A stretch of 33,385 nucleotides of DNA, taken from positions 2,206,217-2,239,601 of the forward strand of contig CP070806.1 of the NCBI GenBank assembly GCA_020343675.1. The letters run 5' to 3'. Positions 1 through 7,147 of this stretch are shown here, one piece after another; position 1 is the stretch's first letter, and every line of letters starts with the position of its first letter. Origin of the DNA: Phycisphaerales bacterium (GTDB lineage: Bacteria; Planctomycetota; Phycisphaerae; Sedimentisphaerales; Anaerobacaceae). The translations under genes and the position numbers were made by a program. The notes beneath the pieces are model-generated. The model did no database searches. It was not told the origin of the DNA and worked only from the letters and a program-made list of their open reading frames with translations.

Positions 1-1869
1 TTCGAGACGACTTATTACTGGCGCGTCGATGAGGCCAGCACCCCGCCGGACTCCACGGTATACAAGGGCAGTGTCTGGAGTTTTACCACCGAGCCTGTTG
101 GCTATCCGATTGACGGTGCGAACATCACCGCGACAGCATCCAGCGTGGGCCAGGCAGATTTCGGCCCGGAGAATACGATCAACGGCTCGGGACTGGATGA
201 CAACGACCTGCACTCGATACAACCGACAGCTATGTGGATCAGCGGCAATGAGCCGCTGGGGGCCTGGATCCAATACGAGTTCGACACCATGTACAAGCTG
301 CACGAGATGCGGGTATGGAACGCTAATCAGGTCCTTGAGCCTCTCTTCGGTTTCGGGTTCAAGGATGTGACCATCGAATACTCGACCGATGGAACCACCT
401 GGACGGCTCTGACCGGCGTGCCTGAATTCGCCAAGGCGCCCGGAACAGATGATTATGCACACGATACGACGGTTGACTTTGGCGGCGCGGCGGCACAGTA
501 CGTCAGGCTGACCGCGACCAGCAACTGGGGAGGCATCCTGCCCCAGTTCGGCCTCAGTGAGGTCCGCTTCTTCTACATCCCCGTGGTCGCCAGAGAGCCC
601 TCGCCCGATTCCGGGGCCGACGATGTGGAACCGGATGTAATTTTCAGTTGGCGAATGGGCAGAGAGGCCGGCACGCATGATGTGTACTTGAGCATGGACG
701 AGCAGGCCGTGATAGATGGCAACGTCCCGGCTGTCAGCGTGACCAACGCGAGTCATAGCCCTTCGCCGCTCGATTTGAGCACCACGTACTTCTGGCGGAT
801 TGATGAGGTCAACGAAGCCGAGACACCCACAGTGTGGCAAGGGGATATTTGGAGCTTCTCAACACCTGAGTACCTTGTCGTGGACGGTTTCGAAGACTAC
901 AACGACTATCCGCCCGACGAGATCTACACGACGTGGCTGGACGGGTACGAGAACCCGGCAAACGGCTCCCAGGTCGGTTATCTCACGCCCCCTACGATCG
1001 AGACTGGGATCATTCGCGGCGATGACCAGTCCATGCCGCTGCTCTACAGCAACACCGGCGGCGCCACGTACTCAGAGGCCGAACGCACCTTTGCCGTTCC
1101 GCAGGACTGGACCCAGTATGGCATTCAGACACTGGTGTTGTACTTCCACGGCACCGTGGGCAACACGGGGCAGTTGTATGTAAAGGTCAACGGCGTCAAG
1201 GTGCCCTATGATGGTGATGCCGCCGCCATAGCGGCAATACGGTGGCAGCAGTGGAATATCGATCTGGCGTCGTTGGGCGTGAACCTGCAAGGCATTACGA
1301 CGCTGGCTATCGGTGTTGACGGCAATGGCGCAACCGGCACATTGTACGTTGACGACATTGTGCTGTACAAGTCGGCTCCCGAGGTTTTCGTTTCCTCGGA
1401 AGAAATCTGGATCGAGGCCGAGGCGGCCGCTACGATTACTGCGCCCATGGAGACGTATGATGACCCCGCAGCATCGGGCGGAAAGTACATCAGCACAGAT
1501 GAGAGTGTCGGTGACGACAACGACGCGGCTCCTGCCGATGGCGTGGCGACGTACAATTTCGCGGTTCAGGGCGGCGTCTATAGGATCTCGCTGCGTGTGA
1601 TTGTCGTCGGAGGCAACGACTCGTTCTGGGTCCGGGTCCCGACGGCGACGGGTCAGACTCACGAAGACCCGGATCAGCCGGGCACCGGCTGGATCCGGTT
1701 CAATGGCATTTCGGATGGCGCTAGCTGGCACTGGGACGAGGTTCACAGCAATGACCACAGCAACGAAGTTGTGAACATCACGCTGCCGGCTGGCCAGAAT
1801 ACGCTGGAGATTGCTCGCCGTGAAGATGGAACACAGTTGGATCTTATCGTGATTTCCAGGATAGACTAA
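1..1869 (+). CDS. Secreted multidomain protein with discoidin-like domain, 5' partial
   Basis: The frame is open from the first base, so the N-terminus lies outside the window. The visible part begins with the end of a beta-sandwich repeat (TTYYWRVDEA...GSVWSFTT). A discoidin/F5-8C-like region follows (about residues 50-190: VRLTATSNWGG, LSEVRFF), then a second WRIDE...WSFST repeat (about 195-285). Next comes a 'VVDGFEDYND' jelly-roll segment (about 290-455) and a C-terminal CBM6-like domain beginning IWIEAEAAA (about 465-620). Such proteins are common and often very large in Phycisphaerae; they are thought to bind carbohydrate at the cell surface, and the catalytic part, if any, would be upstream. 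No anchor is seen at the C-terminus. An intrinsic terminator follows 90 bases downstream. The domain names are by-eye assignments. Confidence 0.85.
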   Translation, partial: FETTYYWRVDEASTPPDSTVYKGSVWSFTTEPVGYPIDGANITATASSVGQADFGPENTINGSGLDDNDLHSIQPTAMWISGNEPLGAWIQYEFDTMYKLHEMRVWNANQVLEPLFGFGFKDVTIEYSTDGTTWTALTGVPEFAKAPGTDDYAHDTTVDFGGAAAQYVRLTATSNWGGILPQFGLSEVRFFYIPVVAREPSPDSGADDVEPDVIFSWRMGREAGTHDVYLSMDEQAVIDGNVPAVSVTNASHSPSPLDLSTTYFWRIDEVNEAETPTVWQGDIWSFSTPEYLVVDGFEDYNDYPPDEIYTTWLDGYENPANGSQVGYLTPPTIETGIIRGDDQSMPLLYSNTGGATYSEAERTFAVPQDWTQYGIQTLVLYFHGTVGNTGQLYVKVNGVKVPYDGDAAAIAAIRWQQWNIDLASLGVNLQGITTLAIGVDGNGATGTLYVDDIVLYKSAPEVFVSSEEIWIEAEAAATITAPMETYDDPAASGGKYISTDESVGDDNDAAPADGVATYNFAVQGGVYRISLRVIVVGGNDSFWVRVPTATGQTHEDPDQPGTGWIRFNGISDGASWHWDEVHSNDHSNEVVNITLPAGQNTLEIARREDGTQLDLIVISRID

Positions 1870-1956
1870 GCGTCGTTGTCATAAGTCCTTCCCTGCGAGG
1901 GTTTCTCAGGGCTGCGCGAGCCCAGCGGGACGGACGACAGGATTTTGCATCAATTC

Positions 1957-1998
1957 GGGACCTATGCCAATGTGATTGGGTATAGGTCCCTTTTCTCT
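1957..1998 (+). terminator. Rho-independent terminator
   Basis: GGGACCTAT (1957-1965) pairs perfectly with ATAGGTCCC (1982-1990). Inside it CCAAT (1967-1971) pairs with ATTGG (1975-1979) around a GTG loop, with only a small bulge between the two stems. The hairpin is followed directly by TTTTCTCT. It ends the transcript of the secreted protein upstream. The remaining bases of the 322-base gap before the HU gene hold the HU promoter and nothing else I recognise. Confidence 0.85.
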
Positions 1999-2102
1999 GG
2001 CCCACTGGTGCTTCGATTCCGCTTCGTCCGGGCAATGCCGGAGGAGGATAAGTCTGCCTGGGGATGGCCGGCGCCAAGGTAGAATCGCCCCTTTCAAAGT
2101 AT

Positions 2103-2131
2103 TTGATAATGAGGTTTCCATATGCTATACT
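2103..2131 (+). promoter_or_regulatory. Sigma-70-type promoter for the HU gene
   Basis: TTGATA (2103-2108) and TATACT (2126-2131) are separated by 17 bases. Each box differs from the consensus at one position. It lies about 60 bases before the HU start codon. Confidence 0.75.
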
Positions 2132-2191
2132 ACCCTGCGCGTACAATATCGTGTCAGATGCAGCCGTTAAACGCTCCATCGGAGGTGAGCG

Positions 2192-2485
2192 ATGTCAACA
2201 ACGACAAAAAAGGAACTCATCGACCGCATCGCCGCGACTACGAAGACACGACGGGCGGTGGTCAAGCCTGTCATTCAAATGTTCCTCGATGAGATGGTTC
2301 GTGAACTGGCCAATGGTCATCGCCTGGAATTCCGCGACTTTGGCGTTTTTGAGACCAAGCGGCGTGCGGCCAGGAGAGCGCAGAATCCAAAGACCCTGGA
2401 GCCCGTTGAAGTCTCGGCCAGACGCGTCGTGAAGTTCAAGATGGGCCGGCTCGTGAAACAGAAGCTCAACGGCCGCCGCCCATAG
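2192..2485 (+). CDS. HU/IHF family DNA-binding protein
   Basis: The 97-residue length is normal for a histone-like HU/IHF subunit, which bends and compacts DNA in the nucleoid. The N-terminal helical part (KKELIDRIAA...VVKPVIQMFLDEMV) is followed by the diagnostic beta-arm region 'LEFRDFGVFETKRRAAR', then the 'NPKT' arm tip and the closing 'VVKFKMGRLVKQKLN'. The Shine-Dalgarno sequence GGAGGTGA (2181-2188) fixes the ATG at 2192. It has its own strong promoter and no operon partner, which fits a constitutively expressed nucleoid protein. Whether it works as a homodimer cannot be read from the window. Confidence 0.93.
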   Translation: MSTTTKKELIDRIAATTKTRRAVVKPVIQMFLDEMVRELANGHRLEFRDFGVFETKRRAARRAQNPKTLEPVEVSARRVVKFKMGRLVKQKLNGRRP

Positions 2486-2552
2486 CGTAAGCTTGTTGCC
2501 GGCCCCAAGCGCCGGCCTCCCACATCCCGTATCGAGAATTGAGGACACGTCA

Positions 2553-3869
2553 ATGGCACGACATGAAAACATGAGCCGCCGGGGCCTACTGAGAAAAACA
2601 GCCGGCCTCGCTGGCGGCGCGATAACATTCCCATACCTTGTTGCTTCATCGTCGTTAGGCAAAGCCGGAAGTGCCAGCCCAGGCAGCCGCATCGCGATAG
2701 GCTGCATCGGTGTGGGTGGTCAGGGCACCCATAACATAAAAGCCTTCCTGAATAACCCGGCCGTTCGGATGGTCGCTGTTTGCGATGTTAATGAAGACCG
2801 GCGTCAAAAGGCGAAGAACCTCATCGACCGGCATTACGGCGACAAGGGATGCGCGACCTTCCGCGATTTTCGTGAGCTGCTCGCTCGTGATGACATCGAC
2901 GCCGTGGTGATTGCGACGCAGGACCACTGGCACGCGTTGGTTGCCACTGCCGCGGCACAGGCCGGCAAGGATATGTACTGTGAAAAGCCGACGGGGGTCG
3001 CGGTTGCCGAGGGCAAGGCAATGCGAGATGCGGTCCGCAGGTACGGACGAGTGTTCCAGACCGGCACCCAGCAGCGCTCGGAGCGCAATTTTCGATTTGC
3101 CTGCGAGCTGGCAAGAAACGGATACATCGGCAAAGTCCATACCGTCAAGGTTGGCGCCCCGGGACCCGAGTATAAGCGGGCGTATCGTAAGCCGCCTACC
3201 GAAGAGCCTGTCCCGGCGGGTTTTGACTACGATATGTACCTTGGTCCGGCTCCGATGAAACCTTACAACGGCGGCAGATGGGCTTTCCCGGACTGGTACC
3301 TGACCTGGGATTACTGTGCCGGCTTTATTGTCAACTGGGGTGTCCATCACCTGGATATTGCCAACTGGGGCTGCCCCGCAGTCAGTGATGAACCGTTCGA
3401 AGTCGAGTGCAAGGGGAGCTATCGCAACGATGGCCTGACCGACAATATCAACGATTGGCAGTCTGAGTTTACCTACGCAAGCGGCCTGCACATGACGTAC
3501 ACCAACACGGGCAATCCCAACAAGCAAGGCTGCCATTTCGAGGGCGACGAGGGCTGGGTCCATGTCAACCGCAAGGGCATCTGGGCTGAGCCGGCCTCTT
3601 TGCTGAACGTCACAATCAAACCGAACGAGATACACCTGGGCACTTCAACCAGCCACCATGAAAATTTCATCGACTGCGTCAAAACCAGACGCGACCCCAT
3701 CAGCCCCGTCGAGGCGGGCCACCAGGCCTCTTATCTCGGTCTGGTCCCGGAGATTGCATGCCGGCTCGGCCGCAAGCTCAAATGGGACCCGGCTGCAGAG
3801 CTATTCGTCGGCGATGCCGAGGCCAACCAGATGCTGACGCGGCCGATGAGAAGCCCTTGGCGCTTGTGA
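2553..3869 (+). CDS. Tat-exported Gfo/Idh/MocA family oxidoreductase
   Basis: The protein starts with a twin-arginine signal (SRRGLLRK, residues 8-15, then a hydrophobic stretch), so it is probably exported folded with its NAD(P) cofactor. The Rossmann motif GCIGVGGQGTHN is near residues 50-61. The family's 'CEKPTGV' cofactor/substrate motif is near residue 145, and HHLDIANWG carries the usual catalytic His-Asp region. The C-terminal half matches the planctomycete version of the family. Members oxidise, reduce or hydrolyse sugars and cyclitols; the substrate is unknown here. ATG 2553 is chosen because GAGGA lies 7 bases upstream; TTG 2493 has no comparable site. An internal ATG at 2571, just before SRRG, is an alternative. 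Confidence 0.92.
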   Translation: MARHENMSRRGLLRKTAGLAGGAITFPYLVASSSLGKAGSASPGSRIAIGCIGVGGQGTHNIKAFLNNPAVRMVAVCDVNEDRRQKAKNLIDRHYGDKGCATFRDFRELLARDDIDAVVIATQDHWHALVATAAAQAGKDMYCEKPTGVAVAEGKAMRDAVRRYGRVFQTGTQQRSERNFRFACELARNGYIGKVHTVKVGAPGPEYKRAYRKPPTEEPVPAGFDYDMYLGPAPMKPYNGGRWAFPDWYLTWDYCAGFIVNWGVHHLDIANWGCPAVSDEPFEVECKGSYRNDGLTDNINDWQSEFTYASGLHMTYTNTGNPNKQGCHFEGDEGWVHVNRKGIWAEPASLLNVTIKPNEIHLGTSTSHHENFIDCVKTRRDPISPVEAGHQASYLGLVPEIACRLGRKLKWDPAAELFVGDAEANQMLTRPMRSPWRL

Positions 3870-3999
3870 AAATCGCGGCCCGGCCTATGTAGCATTCTCG
3901 ATGCCGATGGAGATCGCACCTGCAGACCAGCCGAAATCTCGGAAAAAATCCGGATCTTTCGAAATAAACCGACGGCAGTTTCCGTCTTTGGGTATTAAT

Positions 4000-4054
4000 A
4001 ACTACGACAACATGTCGGAGAACTACGACAAGCTATCGTTATTTTGATGTAGTT
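4000..4054 (+). promoter_or_regulatory. Candidate BlaI operator region
   Basis: The decamer AACTACGACA occurs twice, at 4000-4009 and 4021-4030, spaced 21 bases start to start (two helical turns). The first copy forms the dyad CGACA-aca-TGTCG (4005-4017). The second forms a weaker dyad, ACGA (4025-4028) with TCGT (4036-4039). A reverse half-site, GATGTAGTT, ends at 4054. BlaI/MecI proteins bind dyads built on TACA/TGTA-like half-sites, and the block sits just before blaI, so autoregulation is likely. The assignment is by position and symmetry only. Confidence 0.6.
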
Positions 4055-4070
4055 ATTGAGGATTGCCAAG

Positions 4071-4460
4071 ATGAAGCAACCGCCATTGGCCAACGCGGAG
4101 TTGGCGGTCATGAATCTGCTTTGGCACAACGAGCGCATGACGGCTCGTCAGATACGCGAGCAACTCTATCCTGATGCGACCAAAACGCAGCACGGAACGG
4201 TCCAGCGACTTCTTCAACGTCTGGAAGACAAGGGATACGTCGAGCGCGACCGCAGTCTGTTCGTCCATTTGTTCTCGGCGGCGATCTCTCGCCAGACCTA
4301 TGCGGGGCAGCAACTGGGGTCACTCGCGGATGAGCTGACAGAAGGCTCGTTCGCACCGCTGATTACACATCTCGTCGAAGAAAAGAAGATCTCACGAAGC
4401 GAGATTAGGAGAATCCGGACCATCCTTGACGGGCAGGTCGATGAGGAGGACCAGGCATGA
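4071..4460 (+). CDS. blaI: BlaI/MecI/CopY family transcriptional repressor
   Basis: This winged-helix repressor of about 129 residues shows the family pattern 'LANAELAVMNLLWHNERMTA', 'TVQRLLQRLEDKGYVERD' (recognition helix and wing) and a C-terminal dimerisation part ending 'SEIRRIRTILDGQ'. In the known system the partner BlaR1 (an M56 metalloprotease sensor) cleaves BlaI on sensing cell-wall antibiotics; in Planctomycetes such pairs are frequent and not always tied to beta-lactamases. ATG 4071 is preferred over TTG 4056 because GAGG (4058-4061) lies 9 bases before it. The stop overlaps the start of the blaR1 remnant (ATGA). Because that partner is truncated, this repressor may have lost its signal input. 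Confidence 0.9.
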   Translation: MKQPPLANAELAVMNLLWHNERMTARQIREQLYPDATKTQHGTVQRLLQRLEDKGYVERDRSLFVHLFSAAISRQTYAGQQLGSLADELTEGSFAPLITHLVEEKKISRSEIRRIRTILDGQVDEEDQA

Positions 4461-4567
4461 TTGATTTCCTTTTTCAGATGGGACTTGGCAATACATGCTT
4501 ATCGCTCGCGTTGTCAATAGTGGCAATGGTCGTGGCCGATTTCGTATTCCTGTCAAGAGTTGAGTAA
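4457..4567 (+). pseudogene. N-terminal remnant of BlaR1-type M56 peptidase
   Basis: An ATG overlapping the blaI stop (ATGA) opens a frame of 36 codons: MIDFLFQMGLGNTCLSLALS, then a hydrophobic stretch, ending at TAA 4565-4567. The start position, the coupling to blaI and the hydrophobic N-terminus are as expected for a BlaR1/M56 membrane protease, which is normally several hundred residues long. Sequence after about codon 27 no longer looks like the family and leads into integrase-like sequence. I read it as the stump left by an insertion. The HExxH protease domain is absent here and I did not find it elsewhere in the window. Confidence 0.65.
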
Positions 4568-4570
4568 TTC

Positions 4571-4865
4571 CTGAAACCCTACTTAGAGTGGCCGGTGACG
4601 GATTTCGGCCCCGATGAACTTTTCGAAGTTCAGCAGGCATTGGTCGAACATCGCTAAGGCCTGCCAAAGAGCGTGCCTACGAGCGGGTGTTGAGTCGTTT
4701 GTACCCTACGATCTTCGCCGGTCCATGGCAACTCGGGCACGAGCCACACTGGGTAAAGAGGCGGCCAAAGTTTTGCTTGGCCATGCCAGTACTTCAACCA
4801 CTGAGATTTATCTCTTGGAGGAAGTACAGGAAGCAATGAAAGTGGCCAAAGCGTTATCGTCTTGA
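4571..4865 (+). pseudogene. Decayed tyrosine recombinase (integrase) remnant
   Basis: Two pieces of one integrase lie in different frames. The first (from 4571, reading LKPYLEWPVTDFGPDELFEV and ending at TAA 4655-4657) resembles the core-binding domain. The second (about 4645-4865) is the C-terminal catalytic end: 'PYDLRRSMATRA' in place of the HxLRR box, then 'LLGHAS' with the second catalytic His, and 'TTEIYLLEEV' with the nucleophilic Tyr. The middle, including the first catalytic Arg, is deleted, so the protein cannot be active. It lies between the truncated blaR1 and the metal-efflux module and marks the left side of a probable integrated island. Confidence 0.8.
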
Positions 4866-4957
4866 GATCTCTACCCTTCATTTGTTGCTAAAAAGAGCAA
4901 CTCGTCGCTATTGTGTTCAGTGGACCGGATAAACAACGATTCAGCCGTTCACTCTGA

Positions 4958-4993
4958 GGCCAGGAAAGTCCGTGTGTTCCACACGGTCTGGCC
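4958..4993. other. Strong stem-loop of unknown role
   Basis: CCGTGTG (4970-4976) pairs with CACACGG (4980-4986) around a 3-base loop, and GGCCAG (4958-4963) pairs with CTGGCC (4988-4993) outside it, with an asymmetric internal loop. No T-run follows, so it is not a standard terminator. It lies in the 341-base non-coding gap (4866-5206) between the integrase remnant and the metal genes. The rest of that gap is AT-rich and shows only the promoter noted at 5169-5197. Confidence 0.5.
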
Positions 4994-5168
4994 ATGTGCG
5001 AACTGAGGTTTTCCTTAATAATGCTTCAGAACAATTCAGTATATCGCCACGTATAGTCCGAGTTCTGGTAGTTCTTCGAGAGTTGTCGATCCTTCTCAGA
5101 ATCGTGTGAATAAACAAGGACTGGAATAGATGCAGAAATAATGTCGTGCTGCTCGATTGGGGCCGATA

Positions 5169-5197
5169 TTGACTTTCTTGTACAATCATGATAATAT
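5169..5197 (+). promoter_or_regulatory. Candidate promoter of the metal-efflux module
   Basis: TTGACT (5169-5174) is followed after 17 bases by TAATAT (5192-5197); the overlapping GATAAT (5190-5195) would give a spacing of 15. Transcription would start almost at the ATG at 5207, which has no Shine-Dalgarno sequence, so the first gene may be read from a leaderless message. Confidence 0.45.
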
Positions 5198-5206
5198 AAC
5201 AAAGTT

Positions 5207-5617
5207 ATGCGATGGATATCTGCCATCTTGGTCTTATGTGTGAGCTACACGTTTACCCACGAGGCTTTGTGCCATGGGGGTGGCGATGAGGCTTCACCCC
5301 AGTTGTTTTCCCATCCCGGAGATAAGTATCACCATGGCATGGATTATGAGACTGGTCATGAGCACCACGCAGAAGAGGCTGGCCATGACAGCGACCATCA
5401 CGACGATGACACGCATGATCACCAGTTCAGACCACTTCCGATAAAGAAGGACCCCTCGATACAGCAGCAAATCACGCCAGGCCAACTGGTAATGGTGGTC
5501 GAATCAATTCCTGACAGCATCAGCTTGGTTTTTGAACCCTCTACTCTTCCCCCTGTCATATACCGTGTTGAATCGTCCTTACAGGCCTACGTGCGCGCCC
5601 ATATTCTGTTGCTATGA
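5207..5617 (+). CDS. His-rich exported protein, probable metal binder
   Basis: This protein of 136 residues has a signal peptide (about 1-22: MRWISAILVLCVSYTFTHEA...). An extremely His/Asp/Glu-rich segment follows: 13 histidines between residues 18 and 72, with runs such as GHEHH and DSDHHDDDTHDH. The C-terminal half is ordinary and unrecognised. Such segments bind divalent metals, and the gene opens the efflux cluster, so a periplasmic metal buffer or chaperone role is inferred. I do not recognise a named family. The start has no ribosome-binding site, but the signal peptide begins at this codon. Confidence 0.72.
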   Translation: MRWISAILVLCVSYTFTHEALCHGGGDEASPQLFSHPGDKYHHGMDYETGHEHHAEEAGHDSDHHDDDTHDHQFRPLPIKKDPSIQQQITPGQLVMVVESIPDSISLVFEPSTLPPVIYRVESSLQAYVRAHILLL

Positions 5618-5758
5618 TTCTTTCTCTCCTTGCAGCGAGTGACTTATTTCATCTGTAAGTCCTGTCTCGATGCAAATACCTGTCTGTTCCCAATGTAACA
5701 CAGGCCTCTAGGTCTTCGCTCGAACAGCCCCCGAAAAATTATTTGGAAAACAATACAA

Positions 5759-7147
5759 ATGAATCGAGTATTAACCATCGCTATTCTTGTCGCAGGTCTT
5801 TCTGGCATAACGTCCTGTGCCCCGATCTCAAAGTCCCGGCGACCGGCGGCCGAGCCCACAGCACTTTCCAGCAAGAGTAAGGTTCCTCACAACGCTGAAA
5901 TATCCCAGCTTGAGACCAGTGACTTGGTAGGACCGGAAGGTCCATTGACTCTGTCGCAAGCTATCTCTCTGGTGTTGACACGCAATCCGGAGTTGAAGGT
6001 CTATTCCTGGGATATCCGCTCTGCCGACGCACGCAGGGTACAGGCCAGCCTGCACTCTAATCCTGAACTAGCAGTTACCACCGAAGAGTTCGGGGGTAGT
6101 GGAGCACGTAAGGGATTTGACGGCTCAGAGACCATGATTGCAGTCACACAGCCGATTGAGATGGGTGGCAAACGGGAAAGACGGTCCCAGGTTGCAGCAC
6201 TGGAGAAGAAGCTGGTGGAATGGGACTACAATATTTCCCGCCTGGAAGTGATCCGACAAACACAAAAAGCCTTCGCCGAGGTTTGGGGCGTGCAGCGGAG
6301 AATCGAGCTGACCAGAGATCAGATGGATCTCGCCAAGGAGCTGCTTAGTGCAGTACGCAAACGAGTGGAGGCTGGTAAAGATTCTCCATCTGAGGCCGAC
6401 AAAGCCCAAATTGAATTCGCTAACGCTCAAATGAAATACAGACAGGCAACCGGCACCCTTATTGATGTCAGACACCGACTCGCGATGCTCTGGGGGGCTG
6501 CTAATCCTGGCTTTGAACAAGCTGCCGGAAGTCTTGACATTGATGTTGAGTTGCTGACGCTTGCCCAACTCAAAGAACAAGCCCAGTCGCACCCTCAGAT
6601 CCTCCGATGGCAGGATGAACAGGCTTTGGCAAGGGCACGTCTGGACCTGGCAAAAGCTCAGGCTCGATCCGACATTGCTATAACTGCGGGACTGAAACGA
6701 TTGGAGCAGGAAAATGACAATACGGCAATCATAGGACTTGCCATTCCGTTGCCTGTATTCAATCGCAACCAAGGGAGCATAGAAGAAGCTCAGTACCAAT
6801 TGGCTAAAACTCAACAGCGACGAATCCACACCTTGACGCAAGTTGAATCTCAATTGGCCCAATACCGTCAGCGACTTGAAACCGCCCTAGCCCACGTATC
6901 CACGCTGAAAGATGTAGTCCTAAGGAACGCTAAGACCGTGTTTGAGGTTGCGAGAACGGGATACGAAGGCGGCAAGTTTGACTATCTTCATCTTCTGGAT
7001 GCACAGCGTACACTATTCACCACTGAGATCCAGCTACTGAATGCTCAGCTATCAGTCCGTTTGGCCAGGGCCGATCTTGAATACGCAGTCGGTCAATCCT
7101 TGGAATCAATACCAACTAAATCTTCAAATAAAGGGATCGAAAAATGA
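5759..7147 (+). CDS. Outer-membrane efflux factor (TolC/CzcC/CusC family), lipoprotein
   Basis: This protein of 462 residues has a lipoprotein signal (lipobox ITSC near residues 17-20) and two halves of the outer-membrane-efflux repeat. These are long heptad-rich helices such as 'LTLSQAISLVLTRNPELKV' and, in the second half, 'QLKEQAQSHPQILRWQDEQA', ending with 'FDYLHLLDAQRTLF', a stretch typical of CzcC. It forms the trimeric outer-membrane channel of a tripartite metal efflux pump. Its stop overlaps the adaptor start by 4 bases (ATGA), so the two are translationally coupled. Length and order (C-B-A) are normal. The metal cannot be told from this subunit. Confidence 0.9.
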   Translation: MNRVLTIAILVAGLSGITSCAPISKSRRPAAEPTALSSKSKVPHNAEISQLETSDLVGPEGPLTLSQAISLVLTRNPELKVYSWDIRSADARRVQASLHSNPELAVTTEEFGGSGARKGFDGSETMIAVTQPIEMGGKRERRSQVAALEKKLVEWDYNISRLEVIRQTQKAFAEVWGVQRRIELTRDQMDLAKELLSAVRKRVEAGKDSPSEADKAQIEFANAQMKYRQATGTLIDVRHRLAMLWGAANPGFEQAAGSLDIDVELLTLAQLKEQAQSHPQILRWQDEQALARARLDLAKAQARSDIAITAGLKRLEQENDNTAIIGLAIPLPVFNRNQGSIEEAQYQLAKTQQRRIHTLTQVESQLAQYRQRLETALAHVSTLKDVVLRNAKTVFEVARTGYEGGKFDYLHLLDAQRTLFTTEIQLLNAQLSVRLARADLEYAVGQSLESIPTKSSNKGIEK

